Assembly (NCBI GenBank): GCA_031761405.1
Contig: JASEVX010000003.1
Location: 16,161,139-16,225,138 of the forward strand
Origin: Serripes groenlandicus
Lineage: Eukaryota > Mollusca > Bivalvia > Cardiida > Cardiidae
Length of the DNA: 64,000 bases
Direction: 5' to 3'
Position numbers and translations under genes: made by a program. This document shows positions 10,657 through 25,600 of the stretch, piece by piece. The notes under the pieces were generated by a model that worked only from the letters and a program-made list of their open reading frames with translations, searched no databases and had not been told where the DNA came from. Every line of letters begins with the position of its first letter. Position 1 is the first letter of the stretch.

Positions 10657-13600
10657 CTGAAATGTAGAATCATATTATGTGTTTATGTCAATCTTTCGAA
10701 AAACAAAATGTTGAAGACACATTGGCGCAAGAAGTAAATAAGCCTTTCAGCTCCCTCATGTCTAATACATGATAAACAAGAGGGCCAGGATGGCCAAGGA
10801 TTGCTCACCTGATTTTATTTTTTTTCACTCTAGCTATATAAGCCACGCCCCCTGGCTGCAATAGTTTTCAACCGATCAACATGGCTTGAAGGAATCTGAT
10901 AGAGGGTCACCCAAGAAACATTTTTACAAAATTATTTGAAAATTGGCTTGACACTTTCGAAGGAGAAGATTTTTTAAGGTTTGACTATAGCCATATAAGG
11001 CAAAATAGCCCCGCCCTCTGGTGGCCATGTTTTTCGACCAATCAACATGGCTTGAAGGAATCTGATAGTGTGTCACTTAAGGAACATTTCTATCAAATTA
11101 TTTGAAAATCGGCTTGACACTTTCGGAGTAGAAGATTTTTTAAGGTTTGACTATAGCCATATAAGGCAAAATAGCCCCCTCCTCTGGCGGCTATGTTTTT
11201 CGACCAAACAACATGGCTTAAAGGAATCTGATAGTGGGTCACTTAAGAAACATTTCTATAAAATTATTTGAAAATCGGCTTGACACTTTTGGAGTAGAAG
11301 ATTTTTATGTTTTGACTATAGCCATATAAGGCAAAATAGCCTAGCAATAAGCCAATTACATGTACTACATAATTGTATACATCTCTTGGACCCATTGATA
11401 AACAGGGCAATTAGCCATTCACTACATGATTGTATATATATCTTGGCCCCCCTGACAGGGTAATTAGCCAATTACTAAATGATCGTTAACATCTCTTGGC
11501 CCCACTGACAAACAGGGCAATAAGCCAATTACTAAATGATCGTATACATCTTTTGGCCCCACTGACAAACATGGCAATAAGCCAATTACTAAATGATCGT
11601 ATACATCTCTTGGCCCCACTGACAAACATGGCAATAAGCCAATTACTACATGTTTGTATACATCTCTTGGCCCCTTTGACAAACAGGGCAATTAGCCAAT
11701 TACTCCATGATTGTATATATCTCTTGGCCCCTCTGACAAACAGGGCAATTAGCCATTTACTACATGATATCTCTTGGCCCCACAGGTCAATTAGCCAATT
11801 ACTAAATGATCGTATATATCTCCTGGCCCCACTGACAAACAGGGCAATAAGACAATGACTACATGATTGTATATATCTCTTGGCCCCACTGACAAACAGG
11901 GCAATAAACCAATGACTACATGATTGTATACATGTCTTGGCCCCTCTGACAAACAGGGCAATTATCCATTTACTACATGACTGTATATATCTCTGGGCCC
12001 CACAGGTGAATTAGCCAATTACTAAATGATCGTTTATATCTCTTGGCCCCACTGACAAACAGGGAAATAAGACTGACTTCATGATTGTATATATCTATCT
12101 TGCCCCACTGACAAAGAGGGCAATTGGCCAATAACTAAATGATCATATATATCTCTTGGCCCCACTGACAAACAGGGCAATTAGTCATTTACTACATGAT
12201 TTATATATATATCTCTTGGCCCCACTGACAGACAGGGCAGTTAGCCAATTACTACATGATTGTATAAATCTCTGGGTCCCACTGACAAACAGGGCAATTA
12301 GCCATTTACTAAATGATCGTATATATCTCTTGGCCCCACTGACAAACAGGGCAATAAGACAATGACTACATGATTGTATATGTGTCTTGGCCCCACTGAC
12401 AAACTAGGCAATAAGCCAATAACTACATGATTGTATATATATCTCTTTGCCCCACTGACAAAGAGGGCAATCAGCCAATAACTAAATGATCGTATATATC
12501 TCTTGGCCCCACTGACAAACAGGGCAATAAGTCATTTACTACATGATTATATATATATCTCTTGGCCCCACTGACAGACAGGGCAGTTTGCCAATTACTA
12601 CATGATTGTAAACATCTCTTGGCCCCACTGATAAACAGGGCAATAAGCCAATTACTAAATGACCGTATACATCTCTTGGCCCCACTGACTGACAGGGCAA
12701 TTATCCATTTACTACATGATATATCTGCTGGCCCCACAGGGCAATTAGCCAATTACTACATGATTGTATACATCTCTTGGCCCCACTGACAAACAGGGCA
12801 ATAAACCAATGACTACAATTTGATACAAAAGTGTTCGTGGAAACAGATCATGCGTCACAAGCCAAAATGTAAGTAAGTGAAATAGCGATGGCCAGACAGA
12901 TGACTGATTGATTGATTGCTTGGTGTTTTATGAAGCTTTAAAAAAACAAGAGGGCCATGAGGCCCTGGAATCGCTCACCTGAGAATGGGCTATTTAAGAC
13001 ATAACTCTCTCATTCTCAAGCCAAACATGTGGCTTCCAGAGTGTTAACAAGATTTCCCTTAAATTTGGTCTAGTGACCTAGTTTTTGACATGACCCATAT
13101 TCAAACTTGGCCTAGCTATTACTTATACAAATATACTGACAAAGTTTCAACATGCTCAAGTTTAAAATGTGGCTTCCAGAGTGTTAACAAGATTTTCCTT
13201 AAATTTGGCCTAGTGACCTAGTTTTTGACCGGACATGACCCATATTCGAACTTGGCCTAGATATCACTAAGACAAACTTTCTGATAAAGATTCAACATGC
13301 TCAAGTTTAAAATGTGGTTTCAAGAGTGTTAACAAGATTTTCCTTCAATTTGGCCTAGTAACCTAGTTTTTGACCGAACATGACCCACATTCGAACTTGG
13401 CCTAGATATCACCAAGACAAACTTTCTGACAAAGTTTCAACATGCTCAAGCCAAAAATGCGGCTTCTAGAGTGTTAACAAGATTTTCCTTCAATTTGGCC
13501 TAGTGACCTAGTTCTTCACCCGACATGACCTATATTCAAACTTGGCTTAGTTATCACTAAGACAAACATTCTGACAAAGTTTCAACATGCTCAAGCCCAA

Positions 13601-16600
13601 AATGGTTCAGGAGTGTTAACAATATTTTCCTTAAATTTGACCTAGTGACCTAGCTTTTGACCCGACATGACCTATATTCGAACTTGGCCTAGATATCACT
13701 GAGACAAACATTCTGACAAAGTTTCAACATGCTCAAGCCAAAAATGCGGCTTCAGGAGTGTTAACAAGATTTTCATTAAATTTAACCTAGTGACCTAGCT
13801 TTTGACCCCAATATATGACCCAGTTTCGAACTTGGCCTAGAGTTGATGGAGATATATGTTCTGATAAACTTTCATAAAGATTGGATGCAAAATGTTGCCT
13901 CTAGAGTAGTAACAAGCAAATGTTGACGACGAACGACGGACAAAAGGCAATCACAATAACTCACCTTGAGTTAAAAATCAGTTATATCACAGCGTTTCAT
14001 GGGTAATTTACCAGTTCTACTGGTCCATTTATCCTGACACCAGCCAGTCAGTCGTTATGCTAACATTCAAACCCTGAATGCCAAGGAGGGCAGCCATTAC
14101 TACCAATTGTAAAGTCTTTGGTATGACACAGTCGGGGATCGAACCCTCTACATCCCGCACCGAGGCGAACCCCCTACCACTTAACCACCAGGCGGTCAGA
14201 CAGAGTCTCAGACAGATGAATTAAATGGTAGGACACATGACAGAGTGTTTCTCTGCCATTGACAGGTGACATAGTAAATACATCATCAAATAAACAGGTA
14301 ACGGTAATAGAAAAATACATACCCCAATATGGTGAACGATTACTTCCCAATTAGTAAAGATTTTCTTGTTTATGATGTGATCCCACATATCAAACACAAA
14401 ATAGCCTGTAAATAGGATAATAGTCTATTATGTGAGTATTTCCATGTGTTGTAATGTTAGCTAATTTAGACATCCACACACTAGCAGACAATTTGGGATT
14501 TTGGGACTTATTGCATACTGTAAAACACTTTGAATTTCTTGATTTTTGTCCAAAATCAATTTCTTTTTAATTTTGAGCACCTGAAAAGATGCACACAATA
14601 TTCATCACGCTGATCGAAAGCACAGTCAATGAAAAGGTAATTTGAAATACTTATCTGTTATCACTTTTTGGCGCTAGGTGTTATATAGAGACAATATTAC
14701 TATAAGAATTTCATTGAGTACTAACTAGTACAGGCATTAACAAGCTAAATTTTTAAAACTACCTGATTAACACGAGGCCGATATGCGTGAATAAACTTTA
14801 TCATAATGCATAACTGGTTTGTACCCAGTTGTCACACTCAAGGTAGAATGCAGTCTACCTACAAGTTACAAATTATTAAAGACTATTAATGTATAATTAT
14901 AACATACTATCAATCACCAAATCGGCTCAAGTAGAATAGTTTCGGATGTCAAAAAGTCCCAGATATTATTCTGAATTCGCAAAAAAATCCATTCGCCAAT
15001 ATTATAATTAGTGAAAACTAGAAATATCACTAAAGGTGATGAATACCCCCAGCTGGTGCCTGACAATATACATATGTATGAGAAATTCAAGGGGCCATAA
15101 CTCATTTGAAATAATTCCATGCACAACTAGACTTGGTATCAATCATTCTTGTGAAGTTATATTGAATTCTGACCAAGGGTTGCTGAGAAATAGTGTTCAT
15201 AAGAAATGTCCACTCCATAGACCATGGACCGACCGACCGTTAAGCGTGACTCCTATATAGCCCCCATATACTATGTATCTGGGGGTATAAATCTAACACA
15301 AATAAAACATGTTTTACAGTATGCAAAAAGTGAATACTCCTGTGAACCTGTGCATACATCCAGTCTTAACCCTTTCCCACATACAACAAATCTGCAGCAG
15401 ATGACTTTGAAAATGTCTACTAAAAAATATGGAAAATCTTTAATAATTAAAGGTATACTGTAATTACTGAAAAATGTTGAAAACATTGCGGCAAAAGGAG
15501 AAATTGCTTGTTTTGAGCAATTTCTCTCTTTATCATGATGTTTTCAATAAGTTGTCTGTTGCAGAGGCATCAGATAGTGTCTATATGAGGTAAAGGATTA
15601 ATTACTACAGACTTCAGTGTCTGCTTGCATGTAAAAGTGCAGAGCTCTAGATAAGAGGAGTTTTTTTATGTCCTTATTAAATACTTATTCAACCTCAAAA
15701 ACCTATATTGTGGGTACTAAAACGAATCGTCTCATGATGAGCAATTTTTCCATTTGCCTAAAAGTTTTAAAGTAGTCTGCCACAGATGCCTCAAAATGTG
15801 TCGGGAAGTAGAAAAGGTTAACACTATCCCACATACAAACAAGAGGGCCATGATGGCCCTATATCGCTCACCTGATTTAATAGAACTTCAATAGTTTTCA
15901 AAGTTTTTACTCTATACATATAAGGAAAACAAGCACTCCCCTGGTGGCCATGTATTTCAATGGATCGGATTTATTTGATCAACCTTGGTAGAAGGTCACC
16001 CAAGGAGCATTTGTGCCAATTTTTTTTAAAATCAGGCAGGTGCTTTTGGACAAGAAGTTTCTTAAAGATTTTACAATGCACATATAAGGAAAACAAGCCC
16101 CGCCCCGTTGCGGCCATGTTTTTCAACGGATCGGAAATAATTAAACAATCTTCATAGAGGGTGCCCTTAGGAACATAAATTTTGTGCAAAATAGTTTTTA
16201 AATCGGGCCAGCACTTTTGGACAAGAAGTTTTTTTAAGATTTGGCAATTTTCCCCTTTTCTAATGCCGCAGCAACCAAAGTTCTACTTGGAATTAAATTC
16301 TTTGAACAACATTGAAAGGGGACCACCTTAGGACCATTTCTGTGAAGTTATTTTGAAATCTGGCCAGTACTTTTGGACAAGAAGATTTTTAAAGTTTTAA
16401 CAATGCACATATAAGGAAAACAAGCCCCACCCCCTTGTGGCCATGTTTTTCAACGGATCGGAAATATTTGAACAAGCTTGGTAGGGAGTGTCCCAAGGAA
16501 CATTTGTGCAAAATAATTTTTAAATCGGGCCAACACTTATGAACAGCAAGAAGATTTTTTAAGATTTGGCAATTTTCCCCTTTTCTGATGCTGCAGCAAC

Positions 16601-19600
16601 CAAAGTTCTACTTGGAATGAAATTCTTTGAACAACTTTGAAAGGGGACCACCTAAAGACCATTTCTGTGAAATTATTTTGAAATCTGGCCAGTACTTTTG
16701 AGCAAGAAGATTTTTTAAAGTTTTAACAATGCACATATATATAAGGAAAACAAGCCCCGCCCCCTTGCGGCCATGTTTTTCAACGGATCGGAAATATTTG
16801 AACAATCTTGGTAGAGGGTGCCCTAAGGAACATTTGTTCAAAATAATTTTCAAATCGGGCCAGCACATTTGGACAAGAACATTTTTTAAGATTTGGCAAT
16901 TTCCCCCTTTTCTGATGCCGCAACAGCCAAAGTTCTACTTGGAATTAAATTCTTTGAACAACTTTGAAAGGGGACCACCTAAGGACCATTCCTGTGAAGT
17001 TATTTGGAAATCTGTTCATTGGTTTAGTAGAAGAAGTCATTTGTAGGAAATTGTTAACAGACGGACAGACGACGACGACGCCAGATGCCGGACATTCAGT
17101 GATCACAAAAGCTGACCTTGCACTTTGTGCATAGGTGAGCTAAAAATATACAGCAGACGACTTTGAAAATATGTAGGCAAAAATGTATCTATATATATAT
17201 GAAGGTACAACCATTGAAAAAAGTTCTGCCAAAATGTTATCAAATGTCATCTGCTGCAGAGGCGTCAGAAGGCGTCTGAATGTGGGAAAGGGGGGTTAGA
17301 TTGATAGAAGAATGTAAACCGTACTCACCTAGAGACAGGCAAACAATAGAGTAAGTGTACCAGTCACAATATATAATCATGTCTTTAAGCATATCCTGCC
17401 AACGTGACAGAAAACTGAAAACAACAAAAACAAAAACATGCAATAATACAAAATTCAGCCTACGGATGCTTATAAGCTCGTCAAACCTTTCCCATAGACA
17501 ACAATTCTGTAGCAGACAGCTTTGAAAACCTATAGGCAAAAATATGGAGAATCTCAAATGAACGGATTTAAAACCATCATTTTCTTCATTAATGCTTTCC
17601 CTCATATAGACGCTTTCTGAAGCCTCTGCAGCAGACGACTTTTTGAAAACATAGTGTCAAAAGTAGAAATTGCTCAAAACAAGCTAGTTCTCCTTTTGAC
17701 ACAATGTTTTCCACTTTTAGTCATTGGTTATCCATTCAATTATCGAGATATTCTATTTTTTCACAAAATATGTTCAAAGTCGTCTGCTGCAGAATTGCAG
17801 TATGTCAGGGAAAGGGTTAAGTTAATCCTTCCTGACCTACAACAAATCTGCAGCATATGACGTTGATAACATTTAGTCAAATATTATATATGTAAAATAA
17901 TAATTGAGCAATTTCTCCAATTACCACAATTATTTCAACTCTATTTAATAAGCATACTATTATTTATAGAGATTTTCTATATTTTGAACCTGATAATTTT
18001 AAAGTCATCTGCTGCAGATTTTTTTGTTTTGGGGAAAGGGTTACACGACTATCATGAAGAGTGTGTACTATCAGATGATTCAAAGTTAAAACTTCTGAAA
18101 AAAATAATATCATTTTTTATATGTATAAACTATAGACTAAGATGTGAACCCTTTCCCACCTGCAGACGCATTTTGACGCAATAGCAGCAGACGACTTTTG
18201 AAAACATTGTGACCAAAGGAGAAATTGCTCATGATGAGTAATAATTAAAGCAATCTTTTATGGATTTTTTTTAGGTTTTTGTCACTATGTTTTCATAGTC
18301 GTCTGCTGCAGATTTGTTGCATGTGGGAAAGGGTTAAACAAGAGGACCATGGTGGTCCAACATGATTAACACAGCCGATTTAATAGAATTACAAAAGAAG
18401 TAAAATACTTCTATGTTGAAATATTATGAAGTACTGTTCTTGCCTGATGCAGTAAACCTATAGAGTTTGGAGAGACCCATGTTTGTATTGATGACTTTTA
18501 ATATATGTACATTACAATACATACATGTACAATGTATTTCCTATGTGAAACATATTTGCCTTTGGGCTGGGGCCATTTTTTAACTCCAGGGACAGCATTA
18601 GTGATAGATTACCAGTCTGCTATTTACGACATACCAAATAAAAAAGTTCTAACACTTACAGTCTTTGACAACTATATATATAACTGTATACACATAATAA
18701 CGAAACAAGCCGCAATCATACCAAGTTTTAAGAATTAAAATAGTTTGAACACTCTTTGGAGACAGTAAATAATTGAAAATCTTTATATTACTAAACATCT
18801 AAAGAAAACCAGCATCTGGAGGTTGTGTTTTTCTATGGATCGGAATACTCTAAACAATCTTGGTAGAGGGTCACCAAATGAACATCTGTGCCAAACTATT
18901 TTCAAAGTTGGTCATTGAGCAACATTTCTTGAACCGTCTTGTTAGAGGGTCAGCCAAGGAACATTTGTGCCAATCAATTTTTAAACTTGGCCAATATTTT
19001 GAAAGTTGTGTCTTCTTGGCCATGGCAACCCGTTTTGTCATGGTATTCAGTTGTTTGGACAATTTTTGAAAGAGGACCTAGTGTATACATAATGAAAGTT
19101 CCTGAGAAACTTTTTTGAAATTGGTCTATTGGTTTAGGAAGAGGCAATGATTTTAGGGAAATGTGATAAAGGCCAGAATTCTAGGGCTTGGCGTGAAACA
19201 GTTGTAACTAAAGACCTATTTTGAAAACCCTGGTTTAAGGGCAATTTTGACCCCTTTGTAAACAATGCACATGTAGGTGCCATTGCTCAGAACGAGCAAT
19301 GGCACCTAAATTTCCATTGTTTACCAAGAAAAGTTATTCAACGCTTATAAAGACTTTATGGCGAGGTGATTAACGCCAAGCCCTCGAGATATACTATGAT
19401 GAGTTGCATTGAGTGATCACACCAGTACCTTCTGCGCTTTGTGCTCAGGTGAGCTAAAAAACCTAATATTATAAGCTTGCTAGGTCTGTAACCCAGTAGT
19501 ACTCAAAATGTCTTCTGCCTGTCGTTTGACATTGTCTGCGCTGCAAGTGTAGGCAGCCAAATTGTATTATTTTGATTTACAATCAAGTCCCATATTAGAC

Positions 19601-22600
19601 TAGCTATGCTCTTTTGTAACAGTTCTTGTTATAACATTAGAAATTTTCCCCTTTCTTTAAACCTTTCTGTTTCACACATAAAACAAATCTGCAGCAGACT
19701 TTTGGAAAGATCTAGGAAAAAATATGGACAATTTTAGTAAATGAAATTATTGTTATTGAAAGTAGTTGAAAACATTGTGACAAAATGGAGAAGTTGCTCA
19801 TTAGGAGCATTTGATCGTTTTGCCACAATGTGTTTGAGAGAAGTCTGCAGCAGATGTGCCAAAATGCATCTACAAATGTGAAAGGATTAAAATATTTTGT
19901 TTCAGAAGTTAAATCAAATGTCACTTTGAAGTTTTCCCCAATATTAAAAGATGTAATCAGACAGCTCCGCATTCTGCAACAAACTTGAAAAGAAATTATA
20001 GTAAAAATGGTTGGAAAAGGAGGGAAAAAAGCCATTTTTTCTTTTCCCATCATATCATCAAATCTTTCAGAATCATACTTTTAACTGCCAAATTATTTCA
20101 CACTTTTTCACATTTGCAAATTAGACGGTTCTAAATAACTATATGGAATTGAAAAGAGAGATAACTCCAAATAAAGGAATGCCAGTTGATGGTTCCTGTG
20201 CACTTCATACGTGCAGATCACAAGTTAGTGGCATACCAAGTTTGAAGAGGATGCATAGGATAATAATGGACAAAATGGTCAAACTAAATAAAAAGAAAAA
20301 GGGAGATAACTCCTAAAATAGATCTAAACACTAAGTTATCTTTGTGTGCACTGTCCTACTGCAGGTCACAAACTATCTACATGTACATGCTAAGTTTGGT
20401 GTTTATCTATCAGAAAACTGAAACAAAAACGATAACTTCAAAAATATGCAATCTAAAGTTATGATTCTTGTGCACTGCACAATTGCAGGTCACAAGCTTA
20501 TTATCTACAAACCAAGTTTGAAGTTGACATATATATAAGAAAATACTGAACAAAGAAAGTCAGGAAAAGGAGATAACTCCTAAAACAAGAGGGCCATGAT
20601 GGCCCTGGAATCGCTCACCTGATTTTATTTATTTTTCACTTTAGCCATATAAGCCCCGCCCCCTGGCAGCCATAGTTTCCGACCAATCAACTTGGCTTGA
20701 AGGAATCCGATAGAGGGCCACCCTAGGAACATTTCTACAATTTTTTTTGAAAATCAGCCAGACACTTTTGGAGGAGAAGATTTTTTAAGCTTTCACTATA
20801 GCCATATAATGCAAAATAGCCCTGCCCACTGGTGGCCATGTTTTTTGACCAATCAACATGGCTTGAAGGAATCTGAAAGTGGGTCATCAAAAGAACATTT
20901 CTACAAAATTATTTGAAAATCGGCCGGACACTTTCGGAGAAGAATATTTTTTAAGTTTTCACTATAGCCATATAAGGCAAAATAGCCCCGCCCCCCTGGC
21001 GGCCATGTTTTTCGACCAATCAACTTGGATTGAAGGAATCTGATAGAGGGTCATCCAAGGAACATTTCTACAAAATTATTTGAAAATCGGTCTGACAATT
21101 TCGGAGGAGAAGATTTTTTAAGTTTTCACTATAGCCATATAAGGCAAAATAGCCCTGCCCACTGGCGGCCATATTTTTCGACAAATCAACATGGCTTCAA
21201 GTAATCTGATAGTGGGTCACTTAAGGAACATTTCTACAAAATTATTTGAAAATCGGCCAGACACTTTCGGAGGAGAAGATTTTTTAAGTTTTCACTATAG
21301 CCATATAAGGCAAAATAGCCCCGCCCCCCTGGCGGCCATGTTTTTCGACCAATCAACATGGCTCGAAGGAATCTGATAGAGGGTCATCCAAGGAACATTT
21401 CCACAAAATTATTTGAAAATAGGCCTGACACTTTCGGAGGAGAAGATTTTTTAAGTTTTCACTATAGCCATATACGGCAAAATAGCCCCGCCCCCCCTGG
21501 CGGCCATGTTTTTCGACCAATCAACATGGCTTGAAGGAATCTCATAGAGGGTCATCCAAGGAACATTTCTACAAAATTATTTGAAAATCTGCCAACCAGT
21601 CTGGGAGAAGAAGAATTTTGAAGTTTTTTTCATTTCGTTGCCATGGAAACCAGAATTCTGCATGGATCCCAAAAATTTGAAGGAAATCTGGTGAGGTCAT
21701 TGAGAGGATGCTTTCTGTGAAGTTTCATCCCAATTGACCCACTGGTTACTGAGGAGAAGAAGTTGACGCACGACGCACGACGCACGATGGACGCCGAACG
21801 CCGGACAAAAGGCGATCACAATAACTCACCTTGAGCAAAGCTCAGGTGAGCTAAAAAGGCATGCTAGAAGTAAGTACCTTTTGATTTGTATTATTGAATT
21901 CTCCTGATCAGTAGGCATAAGGGTTGTAAGATTGAAAACAATCCACTAATTAGAAATAAAGTCTTTTAAAAGCCTTTCCCTCATATAGACGCTTTCTGAC
22001 GCCTCTGCAGCAGACAGCTTTTTGAAAACATAGTGACAAAAGAAGAAATTGCTCAAAACGAGCAATTTCTCCTTTTGCCACAATGTTTTCCACTTTTAGT
22101 CATAGGTTATCCATTCAATTATAAAGATTTTCTATTTTTTGACAAAATCTTCTGCTGCAGAATTGTCGTATTGGGGAAAGGGCTTATATTGTTTAGGACA
22201 AGTCATTTTCCCACCAATTCGGCCCTGCATGTCAATTCGAATTTTCTGAACTGTTCAAATATGTCGAGATGTTCTCATAGTTGTAGAAAAACACCTTCAG
22301 ACTGTTGGATTTCACAAGTTTTATGTACGAAACCCTCCTATCTTAACCCTTTCCCTCATACGACAATTCTGCAGCAGACGGCTTTGAACATATTTTGTCA
22401 AAAAATGGAAAATCTCTATAATTGAATGGATCTCACAGTGGAAACCGGAGAAATTGCTTGTTTTGAGCAATTTCTTCTTTTGCCGTCTGCTGCAGAGGCA
22501 TCAGAAAACGTCTATATGAGGGAAAGTGTTAACAGAGAAGTTTCAATCTATTAACACAGACAGTGTTTTCAATTTTGAATAACAAGCTGAATTCTTACCG

Positions 22601-25600
22601 CAGCCATATTTCTTAAACCTGTTCAACACATTTGATTTTCTGTTTAAAAAATCCTATGATGGGCATGAATAGGGCTTGTTATGGTTTTCCTGTGTTTGTG
22701 CATTAGTATATTAGCGTGTTTATAAATGTTGTATATATATCTTTGACAATGTTTTGATATGATAATATGTGGCAGCATGCATAATGTGTATGTAAATGAA
22801 TTGATATGCGATTCCGCATGTCTTTCCTACATACAAATCTGCATGATATCTTTGACTATTTCCTATAACATTTGCTAATATGACAAAGCAGTTTGTCCTC
22901 CAAAATTATATTGAGACCATGTATTTAATTCTTTCCTTGATACACATATACATTTTTGCTTATTTATTTGTTAAATGTAAATGACAAAAAAAATTGTAAA
23001 GTTTAAGTCAATAAATATATCCTGATTTCTGGTTCTGTGATAGTTAATTAAAGCGTTATTAATTACAATGTTACCACTACTGAGAGGGCCGGCCATTTCT
23101 GACTTACGAGACACCTTAGCATACGGGGGTACATTACATTCCCCTATCCTAAAACCTTTCCCTACTACATATCTGCAGCAGACGACTTTGAAAACATCTT
23201 TTATTGAAAATCTCTGAAATATAGGTATGATTACTGAAAAGAGTTGAAAACGTTTTGGCAAAAGGAGAAATTGCTTGTTTTGAGAATTTTCTCCTTTTGC
23301 CACAATGTTTTCAAAAGTTTCCTGCTGCAGAGGTGTCAGAAAGCGTCTACAGGACAGAAAGGGTTAAACAAACCATCAGGAATGCAGGCATTTAGTATAA
23401 TTAATTAACTAGCTCTTGGCTTATAACAGGCCACATCAGAATAGACCCCACTGTTGCCACTGGGATTCAAACCTTCTCCTCCCACTCCTGAAGCAGATGC
23501 CTTAACTACTTGGCTATCAAGATCTGGACTGGCATTGTTTATTATAAGGTGACTGTGAAAAAAAAATAGCATCATGCAAGCAGGAAAATATTGTAGTGAA
23601 AAAATAAGTTTTAATTAATCTTTCCAACATGTTGTAGCATCTGCAGCAAACAACATTTGAAAACATTGTAGAACAAGAGGCCCAAGAGGGCCAGTATCGC
23701 TCCAAGGCCGTTAGGCAAACAATTAAATCTCCAAACAGCCCCGCCCCCTAATGGCCATGTTTTTGACCAATCAACATGGCTTGAAGGAATCTGATAGAGG
23801 GTCTATTTATTTGAAAATCAGCCTGAAACTTTCGGAGGAGAAGATTTTTTTAGTTTTCACTAGCCATATAAGGCAAAATAGCCCGCCCCCTGGCGGCCAT
23901 AGTTTTCGACCAATCAACATGGCTTGAAGGAATCTGATAGAAGGTCACCCTAGGAACATTTCTACAAAATTATTTGAAAATCAGCCGGACACATTCGGAG
24001 GAGAAGATTTTTAAGTTTTCACTATAGCCATATAAAGCAAAATAGCCCCGCACCCTCGCGACAATGTTTTTCGACCAATCAACATGGCTTGAAGGAATCT
24101 GATAGAGGGTCACCCAAGAAACATTTCTACAAAATTATTTGAAGATCGGCCTGACACTTTCGGAGGAGAAGATTTTTTAAGTTTTCACTATAGCCATATA
24201 AGGCAAAATAGCCCCACCCTCTGGCAGCCATGTTTTTCAACCAATCAACATGGCTTGAAGAAATCTGAAAGAGGGTCTCCCAAGAAACATTTCTACAAAG
24301 AAAATTAAAATTGGCCAAACACTTTTGAAGGAGAAGATTTTTTAAGTTTTCACTATAGCCATTATAGCCATATAAGGCAAAATAGCCCCGGCCTATGATG
24401 GCCATGTTTTTCGACTAATCAACATGGCTTGAAGGAATCACATAGAGGGTCTCCCAAGGAACATTTCTACAAAAAAAAATTAATATTGGCCAAACACTTT
24501 CGGAGGAGACGATTTTTTAAGATTTCACTATAGCCATATAACGCAAAATAGCCCCGCCCTCTGATGGCCATGTTTTTGACCAATCAACATGGCTTGAAGG
24601 AATCTGATAGAGGGTCACCCAAGGAACATTTCTACAAAATTATTTGAAAATTGGCTAGACACTTTTGGAGGAGAAGATTTTTTAAGTTTTCACTATTTTT
24701 TTCTTTCGGTTGCCATGGAAACCAGAATTTTGCATTGATCCAAAATATTTGAAGGAATTTAGGAGAGGACATTGAGAGGATGCTTCCTATGAAGTTTCAT
24801 TCCAATTGACCAAGTGGTTAGGGAGGAGAAGTCGTTTAAAGCAAAAAGTTAACGCACGCAAGAAGGAAAGGGTAAAAGCTTAAAATTTAAATTACAGCAT
24901 GTTTCTAAGTATGTTTCTACCAGTTAGTGTATCCTTGTTTATTAGTAAAATTATCTTGAACCAGGTCAACTGTAATATCTACACAATCTTGATCAACCCT
25001 TTCCCTCATATAGACGCTTTCTGACGCCTCTGCAGCAGACGGCTTTTTGAAAACATAGTGACAAAAGAAGAAATTGCACAGACGAATTTAAACATATTTT
25101 TTTTCAAAAAATAGAAAATCTCTATAATTGCATGGATAACCTAACCTATGACTAAAAGTGGAAAACATTGTGGCAAAAGGAGAAATTGCATGTTTTGAGC
25201 TTCCTATGACTAAAAGTGGAAAACATTGTGGCAAAAGGAGAAATTGCATGTTTTGAGCAATTTCTTCTTTTGTCACTATGTTTTCAAAAAGCTGTCTGCT
25301 GCAGAGGCGTCAGAAAGCGTCTGTAGGTGGGAAAGGGTTAAGTGTTCTGGGAAAAGAAGCAATTGTTAAGCATGATCAACAGCACTTTCAAAAGTTGTAA
25401 GATTCCTATTTTACAAAAATGAAGAATTAACCCTTTCCCACACAGAGATGCTTTCTGAAGCTTGCGAAGCAAACAACTTTTGAAAACATTGTAACAAAAT
25501 AAGAAGCTGCTCAAAACAAGCTATTTCTTCTTAAAAATAATTGCCACAACGTTTTCAACATTTTTTCTGTAATTATACTATTTTCCATCTCTTTTGTCTA

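Noticed and set aside
11464..12789. Several overlapping open frames on both strands with repeated APLTNRAISQLL or PCLSVGPRDVYDH motifs
   Set aside because: They are translations of the 57-bp satellite (19 codons per unit) and exist on both strands.
20836..24405. Short open frames within pearl-like elements (for example 21191-21376 and 24405-24127)
   Set aside because: Their translations repeat with the core unit and match on both strands, so they are not genes.
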